DNA from: Psychrobium sp. MM17-31
GTDB taxonomy: Bacteria > Pseudomonadota > Gammaproteobacteria > Enterobacterales > Psychrobiaceae
Reading direction: 5' to 3'
Length of the DNA stretch: 64,000 nt
NCBI RefSeq assembly: GCF_022347785.1
Contig: NZ_JAKRGA010000002.1
Location: 310,001 to 374,000, forward strand
Shown: piece by piece, positions 18,016-26,112 of the stretch
How the letters are laid out: the number at the start of each line of letters is the position of its first letter
Numbering within the stretch: the first letter of the stretch is position 1
Made by a program: the position numbers and the translations under genes
Notes under the pieces: generated by a model
Database searches by the model: none
What the model was told of the DNA's origin: nothing
Seen by the model: only the letters and a program-made list of their open reading frames with translations

Positions 18016-18038
18016 GCAACATTTTGTTATAACATTAC
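18016..18038. promoter_or_regulatory. Candidate Zur box between zrgC and the DUF3299 gene
   Basis: The right half, TATAACATTAC, matches the enterobacterial Zur half-site TATAACATTTC except for one base. The left half is poor (about 6 of 11). It is placed between divergent genes, about 40 bases from each start. Weaker than the box at 19233-19255, but the gene context supports it. Confidence 0.6.
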
Positions 18039-18074
18039 AATTAAAGCAAGATAGCCAATCGAGAAATTCACATA

Positions 18075-18671
18075 ATGACATTTATTACATCACGCTATTT
18101 CAATCTGATTTGTTTGTTAATAGCTGTTTTATTTTGTCTGCCAACTCAGGCGTTTAATGATAAAAAAGCCGCGAAAAATCCCACCTATGAAACGCTAGAA
18201 TGGGATGCTTTAATGCCCAAAGAAGATCTCGAAGCTATTCTCAACCCTCCAAATTCCATCATGGACATTGCCGATGGCTCGACATTAGACAGATTAGATG
18301 CCATCGATTCCCTTACTCAAAATGATCCTGCGGCTAAACGTTTTTTTGAGGCGATGAATTCAAGCAAGGTTGTCGAAACACTAAAAGGAAAACGCGTGAA
18401 ATTACCGGGCTTTGTGGTGCCATTAAATCATGACAAATACCATCGTGTGACAGAGTTTTTTATCGTTCCTTACTTTGGTGCCTGCCTCCATATGCCGCCA
18501 CCACCGCCAAATCAAATGATTTTCGTCAAACTCGATGAGGGTATCGTCGTCGAGGATTTATACATCGCGTTTTGGTTTGAAGGCACTATGGAAATATCAT
18601 CAAAAGATCACGCATTAGGTAGCTCTGCTTACACTTTAAAATTCGATCATTTCTATGAGTATATGCTGTAA
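18075..18671 (+). CDS. Secreted DUF3299 protein of the zrg-like zinc locus
   Basis: 198 residues with a signal peptide (about 1-26, cleaved after TQA). The C-terminal domain with KRVKLPGFVVPLNHD, FFIVPYFGACLHMPPPPPNQ and a final beta region is the DUF3299 signature. DUF3299 proteins accompany the zrg genes in Vibrio and many ABC permease operons. It is probably periplasmic. It is divergent from zrgC with a Zur-like box between them, and converges on the DUF2796 gene with only 4 bases between the stops. Confidence 0.82.
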   Translation: MTFITSRYFNLICLLIAVLFCLPTQAFNDKKAAKNPTYETLEWDALMPKEDLEAILNPPNSIMDIADGSTLDRLDAIDSLTQNDPAAKRFFEAMNSSKVVETLKGKRVKLPGFVVPLNHDKYHRVTEFFIVPYFGACLHMPPPPPNQMIFVKLDEGIVVEDLYIAFWFEGTMEISSKDHALGSSAYTLKFDHFYEYML

Positions 18672-18675
18672 AAAA

Positions 18676-19206
18676 TTACCAATTTAGCTTTGAATTTTTT
18701 GATGAAAGCTCCTCACTTCCTTGTCCCTTATTTGTAATCCACTGAGCTGTCAGGCTGTGCAAGTGATGCGTCTGTTCAAATACGGTAAAGGAAAATGAAG
18801 TCGCCATTTCAGCGCACTTATAATGAAAACTAAACACAACATCACTGTGCTCGTGAGAATCGTGATGATGTTGGTGCTGATGTTTATGGACTTCGCCCTT
18901 CAAATAATGCTCAGAGAACTGCTCTTGGCTACTAGTAAGTTGGCAAGAATCCTTAATTTCAATAAAGCGTTCAGGCTTAGCTAATGAGTCTAGGAAAGCT
19001 AATACCCGTTGATTTTGTTTAGCAGTTTGCGCGCGATGCTCAAATTCGAAGACGTTAATTGCAGGGATTTCAAATTGAATCTGCAATTCATCGTGCTCCT
19101 GTACAATAAATACTTTGCCTTTATCGTGCACGTGTTCACCAGCAAAAGGCGTTGCTATCATCAAAATTCCAACCAGCGCGACGAATGCCTGCGATGCTAT
19201 TTTCAT
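18676..19206 (-). CDS. zrgA: DUF2796 zinc-uptake protein, ZrgA type, with histidine-rich loop
   Basis: 176 residues with a signal peptide of about 22 residues followed by HVHDKG. A His-rich run at residues 107-120 (HKHQHQHHHDSHEH) is a clear metal-binding segment. Further motifs IPAINVFEFEHRAQT and FSFHYKCAEM match DUF2796/ZrgA. In Vibrio cholerae ZrgA works with an ABC transporter in zinc acquisition. A strong Zur box lies 27-49 bases upstream, shared with the divergent dihydroorotase gene. The role is by family and context. Confidence 0.85.
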   Translation of the reverse strand: MKIASQAFVALVGILMIATPFAGEHVHDKGKVFIVQEHDELQIQFEIPAINVFEFEHRAQTAKQNQRVLAFLDSLAKPERFIEIKDSCQLTSSQEQFSEHYLKGEVHKHQHQHHHDSHEHSDVVFSFHYKCAEMATSFSFTVFEQTHHLHSLTAQWITNKGQGSEELSSKNSKLNW

Positions 19207-19232
19207 TTTTATCTTCTCCGTCGTAGTAAAAC

Positions 19233-19255
19233 CAATTGTTATAATATAACATTTA
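19233..19255. promoter_or_regulatory. Strong Zur box shared by zrgA and the divergent dihydroorotase gene
   Basis: The core GTTATAATATAAC is a perfect palindrome, flanked by AAT on the left and ATTTA on the right. It matches about 20 of 23 positions of the gammaproteobacterial Zur consensus. It is 27 bases from the zrgA start and 35 from the dihydroorotase start, placed to control both. Confidence 0.85.
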
Positions 19256-19289
19256 AAACCACAATTTCACGACTATTTTATATTCAGCA

Positions 19290-20609
19290 ATGAAACTACT
19301 TATTAAAAACGCCGCAACCCACGCTAAGCTATTGGGCTTTCAAGAAGATCGTCAGCTAACTGTCAATCTGAGTATTCAAGACGATGTTATAGAGTTAATC
19401 TCAGCCAGCCGCCCGTGTGGAGATTTTGATCATGAAATCGATGCCACTGGATTGTTTTTAGCACCCGGTCTTGTTGACCCTCAAGTACACTTTCGCGAGC
19501 CCGGACAAGAATACAAAGAAGATATAACTTCAGGTTCCAAAGCCGCAGCGCAAGGTGGCTTTACCCAAGTTGTTTCAATGCCTAATACCTCGCCGACAGC
19601 GGATAATCCAGATGTTGTGGCCTATATGAAACAGCGTTCGCAAGAAGTGGGGATCTGCAAAGTCCACCCAACAGGTGCGTTATCAGTTGGCCTTGCAGGC
19701 AAAACGCTTACTGATTTCAAAGCCCTAAAAACGGCTGGTGCTGTGGCAATTACCGACGATGGCAAAGGGGTACAAGACGATCAATTATTTGAACGCGCCC
19801 TCATTAACGCCAAAGAGGTTGACCTACCAATTCTTGATCACAGTGAGGATGAATCCCTATCAAATGGTGGTGCAATTCATCTAGGTAAGGTTTCTGACAA
19901 ATACGGCATCAAAGGAATAGATGCTAGCTCCGAAGCAGTTCATGTCGCTAGAGGCTGTCAATTAGCCGCGAAAACTCATGCCCATTACCATGCACTTCAC
20001 GTATCGACTAAAGCGTCAATAGACGCCTTGCGAGAGGCCAAAGCTCAAGGATTCAAGGTTACTGCGGAGGTCTCGCCGCATCACCTGTTATTATGCGATG
20101 AAGACATTCCAGAAAAGCCAGATGGTACTCTCGATGCGAACTGGAAAATGAATCCACCACTGCGCAGTCGAGAGGACATGATGGCATGCCGACAAGCGCT
20201 AATCGACGGCGTATTCGATGCCATTGCCACCGATCACGCGCCCCATTCGCCAGACGAAAAGTCATTGCCTATTGAGCAAGCACCATTTGGGATCATTGGT
20301 TTAGAAACTGCTTTCCCGTTAATTTACACCCATTTTGTAAAGACCAAGCAAATCACGCTCACCCAATGTATCGATCTGATGAGCCAACAAGCAGGCGCCT
20401 TGTTCAATATTAAATGCGGCAGGCTGATCCAAGACAGCACAGCGGACATTGTATTACTCGATCTCGATAATTCGTTTGAAGTTAGCGCTGACTTTTTCGC
20501 GTCTAAATCCCGCAACTCACCATTTATCGGTAATAAACTTTACGGTCGCCCCGTACTCACCATCAATAATGGCAAGATCGTATTCGATGCTTTGACCAAT
20601 CAAACATAA
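19290..20609 (+). CDS. pyrC: Dihydroorotase (class I type), likely Zur-controlled paralogue with a changed metal ligand
   Basis: A 439-residue amidohydrolase, longer than the class II enzyme of E. coli (about 348). It is expected to interconvert N-carbamoyl-aspartate and dihydroorotate in pyrimidine synthesis. The usual DxHxH start of the barrel reads DPQVHFREPG: the first His is Gln65, with His67 kept. The other ligands appear present: TDDG (Asp156/157), His184 in LDHSE, His237 in ALHVST and catalytic Asp315 in ATDHAPH. QVH variants exist in some annotated dihydroorotases, so it may still be active with a reduced metal site. The shared Zur box suggests expression under zinc limitation as a backup for a standard PyrC. 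Confidence 0.88.
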   Translation: MKLLIKNAATHAKLLGFQEDRQLTVNLSIQDDVIELISASRPCGDFDHEIDATGLFLAPGLVDPQVHFREPGQEYKEDITSGSKAAAQGGFTQVVSMPNTSPTADNPDVVAYMKQRSQEVGICKVHPTGALSVGLAGKTLTDFKALKTAGAVAITDDGKGVQDDQLFERALINAKEVDLPILDHSEDESLSNGGAIHLGKVSDKYGIKGIDASSEAVHVARGCQLAAKTHAHYHALHVSTKASIDALREAKAQGFKVTAEVSPHHLLLCDEDIPEKPDGTLDANWKMNPPLRSREDMMACRQALIDGVFDAIATDHAPHSPDEKSLPIEQAPFGIIGLETAFPLIYTHFVKTKQITLTQCIDLMSQQAGALFNIKCGRLIQDSTADIVLLDLDNSFEVSADFFASKSRNSPFIGNKLYGRPVLTINNGKIVFDALTNQT

Positions 20610-20638
20610 ATGCTGACTATAAATTCAAGGCATAAAAA

Positions 20639-20662
20639 AAGCACTTCAATTGAAGTGCTTTT
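20639..20662. terminator. Bidirectional terminator between pyrC and oadB
   Basis: A perfect palindrome, AAGCACTTC-AATT-GAAGTGCTT, with A-run and T-run on its two sides. It serves both convergent transcripts. Confidence 0.85.
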
Positions 20663-20679
20663 CATTTGGCCGTAAACGA

Positions 20680-21813
20680 CTAGCCACCAACAATCGCCAG
20701 TAAAATACCCGCAGCCACTGCCGAACCTAATACACCTGCCACATTTGGGCCCATTGCGTGCATCAACAAGAAGTTATGCGGGTTAGCCTCTAAGCCAACT
20801 TTATTGGCAACACGTGCCGCCATAGGTACCGCCGAAACACCAGCCGCACCAACGAGTGGATTAATTGGCGTTTTCGAGAATTTACCCAATACCTTCGCCA
20901 TCATTACACCAGACGCAGTACCGATACTAAAGGCCACAGCACCAAGGACTAAAATACCTAGCGTTTCAATCGTTAGGAATTTGTCAGCCGATAACTTAGA
21001 ACCAACAGCTAAGCCTAAGAAGATAGTAACAATATTAATCAACTCGTTTTGCGCCGTATTACTTAAACGCTCAACCACGCCAGCTTCTTTCATCAAGTTA
21101 CCCAAACAGAACATACCAACTAGCGGGGTTGCTGCAGGCAAGAACAAGATTGTCATAAACAGCACAGCTAATGGGAACAATACTTTCTCTTTCTTAGAAA
21201 CAGGACGCAATTGCTCCATTACGATTTCACGTTCTTTTTGCGATGTTAGCGCTTTCATAATTGGCGGCTGGATAATTGGCACCAGTGCCATGTAAGAATA
21301 CGCAGCTACCGCTATCGCACCGAGTAAGTCAGGTGATAAACGCGACGCTAAGAAAATCGCCGTTGGGCCATCGGCACCACCGATGATCGCAATAGCAGAA
21401 GCATCAGCTAGCGTAAATTCAAAGCCAGGAATGAAGTTAAGCGTAATTGCCCCAAACAAGGTAGCAAAGATACCGAACTGCGCCGCGGCCCCTAAAAACA
21501 GCATTTTAGGGTTAGCAATAAGCGCCCCAAAGTCTGTCATCGCACCAACCCCCATAAAGATCAGCAATGGGAATACACCAGTTTCAATGCCGACGTGATA
21601 CACGTACCACAGCAATCCACCTTCATCGTTAAAACCCGCCGCTGGAATATTGGCCAAAATGGCACCAAAACCAATCGGTAGTAATAACAGCGGCTCATAG
21701 CCACGCGCTATCGCCAAATACAATAACAAGGCGCCAACCGCCATCATTACGATTTGACCGGGAACGAAATTGGCAAGGCCAGTATCGTTCCACAATGTCA
21801 TTAAACCTTCCAT
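20680..21813 (-). CDS. oadB: Sodium-translocating oxaloacetate decarboxylase, beta subunit
   Basis: A 377-residue polytopic membrane protein, the length of the Vibrio-type OadB. It couples decarboxylation of carboxybiotin to sodium export. Conserved blocks are [29 protein letters not shown], and [18 protein letters not shown]. The last gene of oadG-oadA-oadB, 10 bases after oadA. Confidence 0.95.
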   Translation of the reverse strand: MEGLMTLWNDTGLANFVPGQIVMMAVGALLLYLAIARGYEPLLLLPIGFGAILANIPAAGFNDEGGLLWYVYHVGIETGVFPLLIFMGVGAMTDFGALIANPKMLFLGAAAQFGIFATLFGAITLNFIPGFEFTLADASAIAIIGGADGPTAIFLASRLSPDLLGAIAVAAYSYMALVPIIQPPIMKALTSQKEREIVMEQLRPVSKKEKVLFPLAVLFMTILFLPAATPLVGMFCLGNLMKEAGVVERLSNTAQNELINIVTIFLGLAVGSKLSADKFLTIETLGILVLGAVAFSIGTASGVMMAKVLGKFSKTPINPLVGAAGVSAVPMAARVANKVGLEANPHNFLLMHAMGPNVAGVLGSAVAAGILLAIVGG

Positions 21814-21823
21814 TACAACCTCT

Positions 21824-23602
21824 CTACAGCGTTAACAGCGTTTGACCAACAGTCACACTGTCACCTTCTTTAACGCTAACTTGCCCAACAACACCAGCGT
21901 TAACGGCACGAACCTCAGTTTCCATTTTCATGGCTTCCAAGATCATCACCACTTCACCAGCAGCAACTTGTTGACCTGGTGAAACAAGGATCTTAAAGAT
22001 ATTACCAGCTAATGGCGCAGCCAACGGCTCGCCACCTGCTACCGGTGCTGGTGCGGCAGCAACAGGGGCTGCTGCAACTTGGATATCACTAATTTCACCG
22101 CCCGGACCAACTTCTACCTGATAAGCTTGACCGTTAACACGCACGCTATATGACTCTACGCCGCCACTTTGTGCTGGCGCAGCTGCTGCAGGCGCAGGCT
22201 CTGGGGCAACTTCGTTATCAGGATGCGGCTCAAATGCATCTGGATTATTGCGATTTTCTAAGAATTTCAAACCAATTTGTGGGAATAACGCGTAAGTTAA
22301 AACGTCATCTTCGACATTTTCACTTAATTCGATGCCCTTCTCTTTAGCTAACGCTTGAAGTTCGCTCGATAGTGCATCAAATTCATCGTCGATTAAATCA
22401 GCTGGACGACAGGTAATTTCTTCTGCGCCATCTAATACACGCGCTTGTAACTCAGCGTTCTTAGGTGCTGCAGTCGCGCCGTATTCACCTTTAAGCACGC
22501 CAGCTGTTTCTTTCGAAATGCTCTTATAACGCTCGCCAGTTAATACGTTCAATACCGCTTGTGTACCAACAATTTGCGACGTTGGAGTAACCAATGGAAT
22601 GTAACCAAGATCTTCACGAACTTTAGGAATTTCTAACAATACTTCGTCCATGCGGTCACCTGCGCCCTGCTCTTTAAGCTGGTTTTCCATGTTAGTTAGC
22701 ATGCCGCCTGGTACTTGTGCCAATAGAATTCGTCCATCTACGCCGCGTAAACTACCTTCGAACTTGGCATATTTTTTACGCACGTCGCGGAAATACGCTG
22801 CAATCTCTTCAAGCAATTCAAGATCTAAACCTGTGTCGTATTCAGAGCCTTGCGTCATCGCCACAACAGTCTCAGTCGCCGTGTGGCCATAAGTCATACT
22901 CATTGAAGATGACGCGGTATCAAGCATATCAATGCCAGCTTCAATCGCTTTTTGATAAGTTGCAGTCGACAGACCTGTTGTCGCGTGACACTGCATCGCA
23001 ATAGGTAAATCAACCGTTTGTTTTAGATTAGTGATTAACTCATGGGCATCGAATGGACGTAGTAAACCCGCCATATCTTTAATACAAATCGATTGCGCTC
23101 CCATGTCTTCAAGACGGCGCGCCATATCTAACCAGGTTTGTAAATTATGCACAGGGCTAGTGGTGTAAGAAATAGTACCTTGAGCGTGACCGCCAACTTC
23201 AACAACAGATTTTAGTGCAGTCTCAAGGTTGCGCACATCATTCATCGCATCAAAGACACGGAATACATCAACACCATTTTCGTGAGCGCGCTCTACGAAT
23301 TTACGCACAACATCATCCGCATAGTGACGGTAACCTAGTAGGTTTTGACCACGAAGTAGCATTTGCTGCGGCGTGTTAGGCATCGCTTTTTTCAATTCGC
23401 GAATACGGTGCCATGGATCTTCGCCAAGATAACGAATACATGAATCGAAGGTCGCTCCGCCCCAGGATTCTAAAGACCAAAAGCCAACTTTGTCGAGCTT
23501 CTCAGCAATTGGCAACATATCTTCCAGACGAAAACGAGTTGCTAATAATGATTGATGCGCGTCGCGTAGTACAACGTCGGTTAAAGCAAGAGGTTTAGAC
23601 AT
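21824..23602 (-). CDS. oadA: Oxaloacetate decarboxylase alpha subunit, biotin-containing
   Basis: 592 residues. The N-terminal carboxyltransferase barrel starts with [17 protein letters not shown] and contains the metal site region MQCHATTG. A middle PYC/OADA domain follows. An Ala/Pro-rich linker (about 470-515) leads to a C-terminal biotinyl domain with EAMKME, where Lys559 should carry biotin. It transfers the carboxyl group of oxaloacetate to biotin in the cytoplasm, and OadB then decarboxylates it. Confidence 0.96.
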   Translation of the reverse strand: MSKPLALTDVVLRDAHQSLLATRFRLEDMLPIAEKLDKVGFWSLESWGGATFDSCIRYLGEDPWHRIRELKKAMPNTPQQMLLRGQNLLGYRHYADDVVRKFVERAHENGVDVFRVFDAMNDVRNLETALKSVVEVGGHAQGTISYTTSPVHNLQTWLDMARRLEDMGAQSICIKDMAGLLRPFDAHELITNLKQTVDLPIAMQCHATTGLSTATYQKAIEAGIDMLDTASSSMSMTYGHTATETVVAMTQGSEYDTGLDLELLEEIAAYFRDVRKKYAKFEGSLRGVDGRILLAQVPGGMLTNMENQLKEQGAGDRMDEVLLEIPKVREDLGYIPLVTPTSQIVGTQAVLNVLTGERYKSISKETAGVLKGEYGATAAPKNAELQARVLDGAEEITCRPADLIDDEFDALSSELQALAKEKGIELSENVEDDVLTYALFPQIGLKFLENRNNPDAFEPHPDNEVAPEPAPAAAAPAQSGGVESYSVRVNGQAYQVEVGPGGEISDIQVAAAPVAAAPAPVAGGEPLAAPLAGNIFKILVSPGQQVAAGEVVMILEAMKMETEVRAVNAGVVGQVSVKEGDSVTVGQTLLTL

Positions 23603-23628
23603 AACAATTCCTATTTCTAGCAGAGTGA

Positions 23629-23868
23629 CTATTTATTTGATTGACGATACTGATGAACGGCACCACTGATGGCGGCAACTATGTTGTTATCAATACCTTG
23701 TTGCGCAGGCGCTACTGGCTTAGGTGCAGTTGGTTGCTCAACCTCACCACCGGCAAATCGCTCTAGCAATTTAATTGCGACAACCAAGATACTTAAAAAC
23801 GTAAATACACATACCATACCGAGCAGCATGATATTGGCAGCAGTAGAAAGTGCTTGTGTAATATCCAT
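23629..23868 (-). CDS. oadG: Oxaloacetate decarboxylase gamma subunit
   Basis: 79 residues: one membrane helix at about 13-36, followed by a Pro/Ala-rich cytoplasmic tail ending [11 protein letters not shown], typical for OadG. It links the alpha and beta subunits. The first gene of the oadGAB operon, with a long AT-rich upstream region. Confidence 0.92.
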   Translation of the reverse strand: MDITQALSTAANIMLLGMVCVFTFLSILVVAIKLLERFAGGEVEQPTAPKPVAPAQQGIDNNIVAAISGAVHQYRQSNK

Positions 23869-24295
23869 AGCAGATTTTCACCTCAAATAATTAAACAGTC
23901 ATTTGAATTTTTACCAACAAAACTAACTAAACAATCAACTTAGTCGCATGAAAATTCAATTTAATGACTAACAGCATTCGAAATTAACATTTTTATTACG
24001 AATGCAAAACTTTGACGACACATTTATACCTGTGCTTAAAAACAGATGCAATAGCAATTGGTATGACAACTTTACCACAGACAAATAACCGACATTAACC
24101 AATAAAATCAACAACTTAATACGATCCACAGCAAATTAACTGTGTTTCCGTCAATGAGATTGAAGCCACTCACAAAGTTGACGTTTAGGTAAACTTAAAC
24201 GAAAGTCCGCTTCTCTGCACTCATCCTTTAGTAATAGACAAATCAAAGGATAAATCTATAGATTCAAATAGATATGTTAAATTGGAAAACAAACT

Positions 24296-24311
24296 TGTCA
24301 CATAAATGACA
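24296..24311. promoter_or_regulatory. Inverted repeat, possible operator
   Basis: TGTCACATAAATGACA has perfect 5-base arms with a 6-base spacer. It lies about 430 bases upstream of oadG. The regulator is unknown, and a chance match is possible. Confidence 0.25.
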
Positions 24312-24580
24312 TATTTATTCAAACAAAAATAAGCAACAAATTACTTTACCTATACGTAAAGTTAGAAAATTTCGGTTTTATAGAAATAATTCAAAATAGA
24401 TAGATAAATTTGCTATTTAGGCAAAAAAATCACGATGAAATGCGATAGATCATCAATCGGCCCTCGTATTTATCATTGTGTGGTGAGTAGGTATGACCAA
24501 TTTTTGAAGTAGTTGTAAGGCTTATTGCTCTTTAGTGAAGGTTATTTATTGAGAATTGTTGGGTCTTTCTGCAAGGCTGA

Positions 24581-24742
24581 GCCCTACACCACTTACAGGA
24601 TTTGGATGCAAATGGACGTTTTGAAGCGGTACAAGAACGCATTCCGACCATTGGCTAGCGATTGGAATTTAAAGAGCCGTTGAGCCTGAAGGAATATAGC
24701 AACTGACGCGAACAAAACGCAGTAGCCTTATTGTTAGTCTAA
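24581..24742 (+). pseudogene. Possible gene remnant with two in-frame stops
   Basis: One frame reads protein-like over 54 codons: after ALHHLQ comes DLDANGRFEAVQERIPTIG, then TAG at 24656, RLEFKEPLSLKEYSN, TGA at 24704, REQNAVALLLV and TAA at 24740. The base composition is richer in GC than the flanks. No start or family is recognised. Probably the tail of a decayed gene. Confidence 0.35.
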
Positions 24743-24873
24743 AAACAGAATCATTTACCAAAACCGGTAAACATCTAAGGCAAAAACTAACGCCAATACA
24801 TATAAAGTAAAACTTATACTAAAGACAAAGAGGAAATTTATTATTTGAGAAGATTTAAGAATTTAAAAAGAAA

Positions 24874-24950
24874 TGGCGCGCATGGAAGGAGTCGAACCTC
24901 CGACCGCCTGGTTCGTAGCCAGGTACTCTATCCAGCTGAGCTACATGCGC
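24874..24950 (-). tRNA. tRNA-Arg (anticodon ACG), copy 3
   Basis: Cloverleaf with acceptor GCGCATG/CATGCGC, anticodon loop CTACGAA, T-loop TTCGACT and an encoded CCA. The sequence is identical to the two copies upstream on the same strand. Confidence 0.95.
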
Positions 24951-24972
24951 GCATCAGAAACGAAAGTAAGAA

Positions 24973-25049
24973 TGGCGCGCATGGAAGGAGTCGAACCTCC
25001 GACCGCCTGGTTCGTAGCCAGGTACTCTATCCAGCTGAGCTACATGCGC
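24973..25049 (-). tRNA. tRNA-Arg (anticodon ACG), copy 2
   Basis: Same 77-base sequence as the neighbouring copies, with CCA encoded. A 22-base spacer separates it from the copy at 24874-24950. Confidence 0.95.
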
Positions 25050-25112
25050 GCATCTTATTTCTAACAACGACTGGTCTATCGCCCCATTTATCAAAAACAA
25101 TAAGAGATAAAG

Positions 25113-25189
25113 TGGCGCGCATGGAAGGAGTCGAACCTCCGACCGCCTGGTTCGTAGCCAGGTACTCTATCCAGCTGAGCTACATGCGC
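25113..25189 (-). tRNA. tRNA-Arg (anticodon ACG), copy 1
   Basis: Same 77-base sequence; 33 bases downstream of tRNA-Ser on the same strand, so the four tRNAs likely form one transcript. Confidence 0.95.
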
Positions 25190-25220
25190 ATTATACTTTA
25201 ACTATTTATTACAAGTAATA

Positions 25221-25314
<94 letters not shown>

Positions 25315-25520
25315 GGTATGCGGCGTATAATACTGGCTCGATAAAATAAGTCAAACAGTTTTTATGGGAAAACTCGACGAGTGCATCGTTTTTAAGCAAA
25401 TGGCGTAAATATGAATCACATCGGTGGATTAGGAGATTAAATTAGCGTCAAAGACAATAAATTTAATTAAAGAGTTAGAAGATGATGATGGCTGTATAAC
25501 GGGAAGTAAGGCAAAAAAAA

Positions 25521-25540
25521 TGGAAGCATAAATGCTTCCA
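25521..25540. terminator. Terminator of csrA
   Basis: TGGAAGCAT-AA-ATGCTTCCA hairpin. The A8 tract at 25513-25520 gives a T-run on the reverse strand, downstream of csrA. Confidence 0.85.
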
Positions 25541-25554
25541 TTATTCATCGATGA

Positions 25555-25743
25555 TTACATCATGCCATCATCAGACGATTTTTCTTGCTGAATGCGCTGA
25601 TAAATTTCTTCGCGGTGAACAGCAACTTCTTTTGGTGCGTTAACACCGATGCGAACTTGATTACCTTTAACACCTAAAACGGTAACAGTAACTTCATCAC
25701 CAACCATTAATGTTTCACCAACACGGCGAGTTAAAATTAACAT
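25555..25743 (-). CDS. csrA: Carbon storage regulator CsrA
   Basis: 62 residues beginning [16 protein letters not shown], the conserved RNA-binding start, with the [11 protein letters not shown] helix. It binds GGA motifs in mRNA leaders as a dimer and controls carbon storage, motility and biofilm genes. The preceding GGAGTAA is a strong ribosome binding site. Located between alaS and tRNA-Ser. Confidence 0.97.
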   Translation of the reverse strand: MLILTRRVGETLMVGDEVTVTVLGVKGNQVRIGVNAPKEVAVHREEIYQRIQQEKSSDDGMM

Positions 25744-26112
25744 AGATTACTCCTGTAATATGATTCCGATTGACCCCGGATTAAAATCTCGCGACAAAAA
25801 TCTAATCGCTTAATTCAATTATATAACTAGATCGAAACTTCATGCGGACTTTTTTTTGAAAAAAGACAAAATTAGCACAATATTGATTTAATTTTAAACA
25901 CTTCATCACAAAATCCCCTGCTCTTGTCTCCATAGATAACAAGATCAATAGCTTGAATAAAAACTCTTCTCATTAAATACGAGATAAATTCAGAGCAAGG
26001 TGCCACATATGCGACATTGTAATAGACCGTCTATTCGCTTTTTTGTTTCCATTGTGCAATAAAAAAGCCTCGAATTATTCGAGGCCTTTAAAATCAGTAG
26101 GCTAATAAAGCG
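25744..26112. other. Intergenic region between alaS and csrA
   Basis: 369 bases with no gene. It holds the alaS terminator at 26067-26085 and presumably the csrA promoter. A TTTTTTTTGAAAAAA tract lies near 25848. An aspartokinase gene often found here in relatives is absent. Confidence 0.6.
26067..26085. terminator. Terminator of alaS
   Basis: GCCTCGAA-TTA-TTCGAGGC hairpin with AAAAAA on its left, which is the T-run for leftward transcription. Confidence 0.88.

Larger units (their letters stand above)
23869..24873. other. Kilobase intergenic region between oadG and the tRNA-Arg cluster
   Basis: No intact gene is visible. The left 700 bases are AT-rich and should hold the oad promoter. TGTCA-CATAAA-TGACA at 24296-24311 is an inverted repeat that could be an operator. 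A stretch at 24581-24742 reads like a protein broken by two stops (described separately). Confidence 0.6.

Noticed and set aside
20804-21295. 163-codon frame opposite oadB
   Set aside because: Shadow of a strongly coding gene; no ribosome binding site, and low-complexity composition.
24874-25189. Regular repeats that could suggest a CRISPR array
   Set aside because: The repeats are 77-base tRNA genes with cloverleaf folds, and the spacers differ in length (22 and 63 bases).
24845-25201. Open reading frames across the tRNA-Arg genes, reading like ARMEGVEPPTAWFVARYS repeated three times
   Set aside because: They are translations of the antisense strand of tRNA genes, a well-known source of false proteins.
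26000-26025. TGGCAC and TTGC close together upstream of csrA on the reverse strand, resembling a sigma-54 promoter
   Set aside because: The spacing between the two elements is 1 base instead of 5, so it cannot function as a -24/-12 element.
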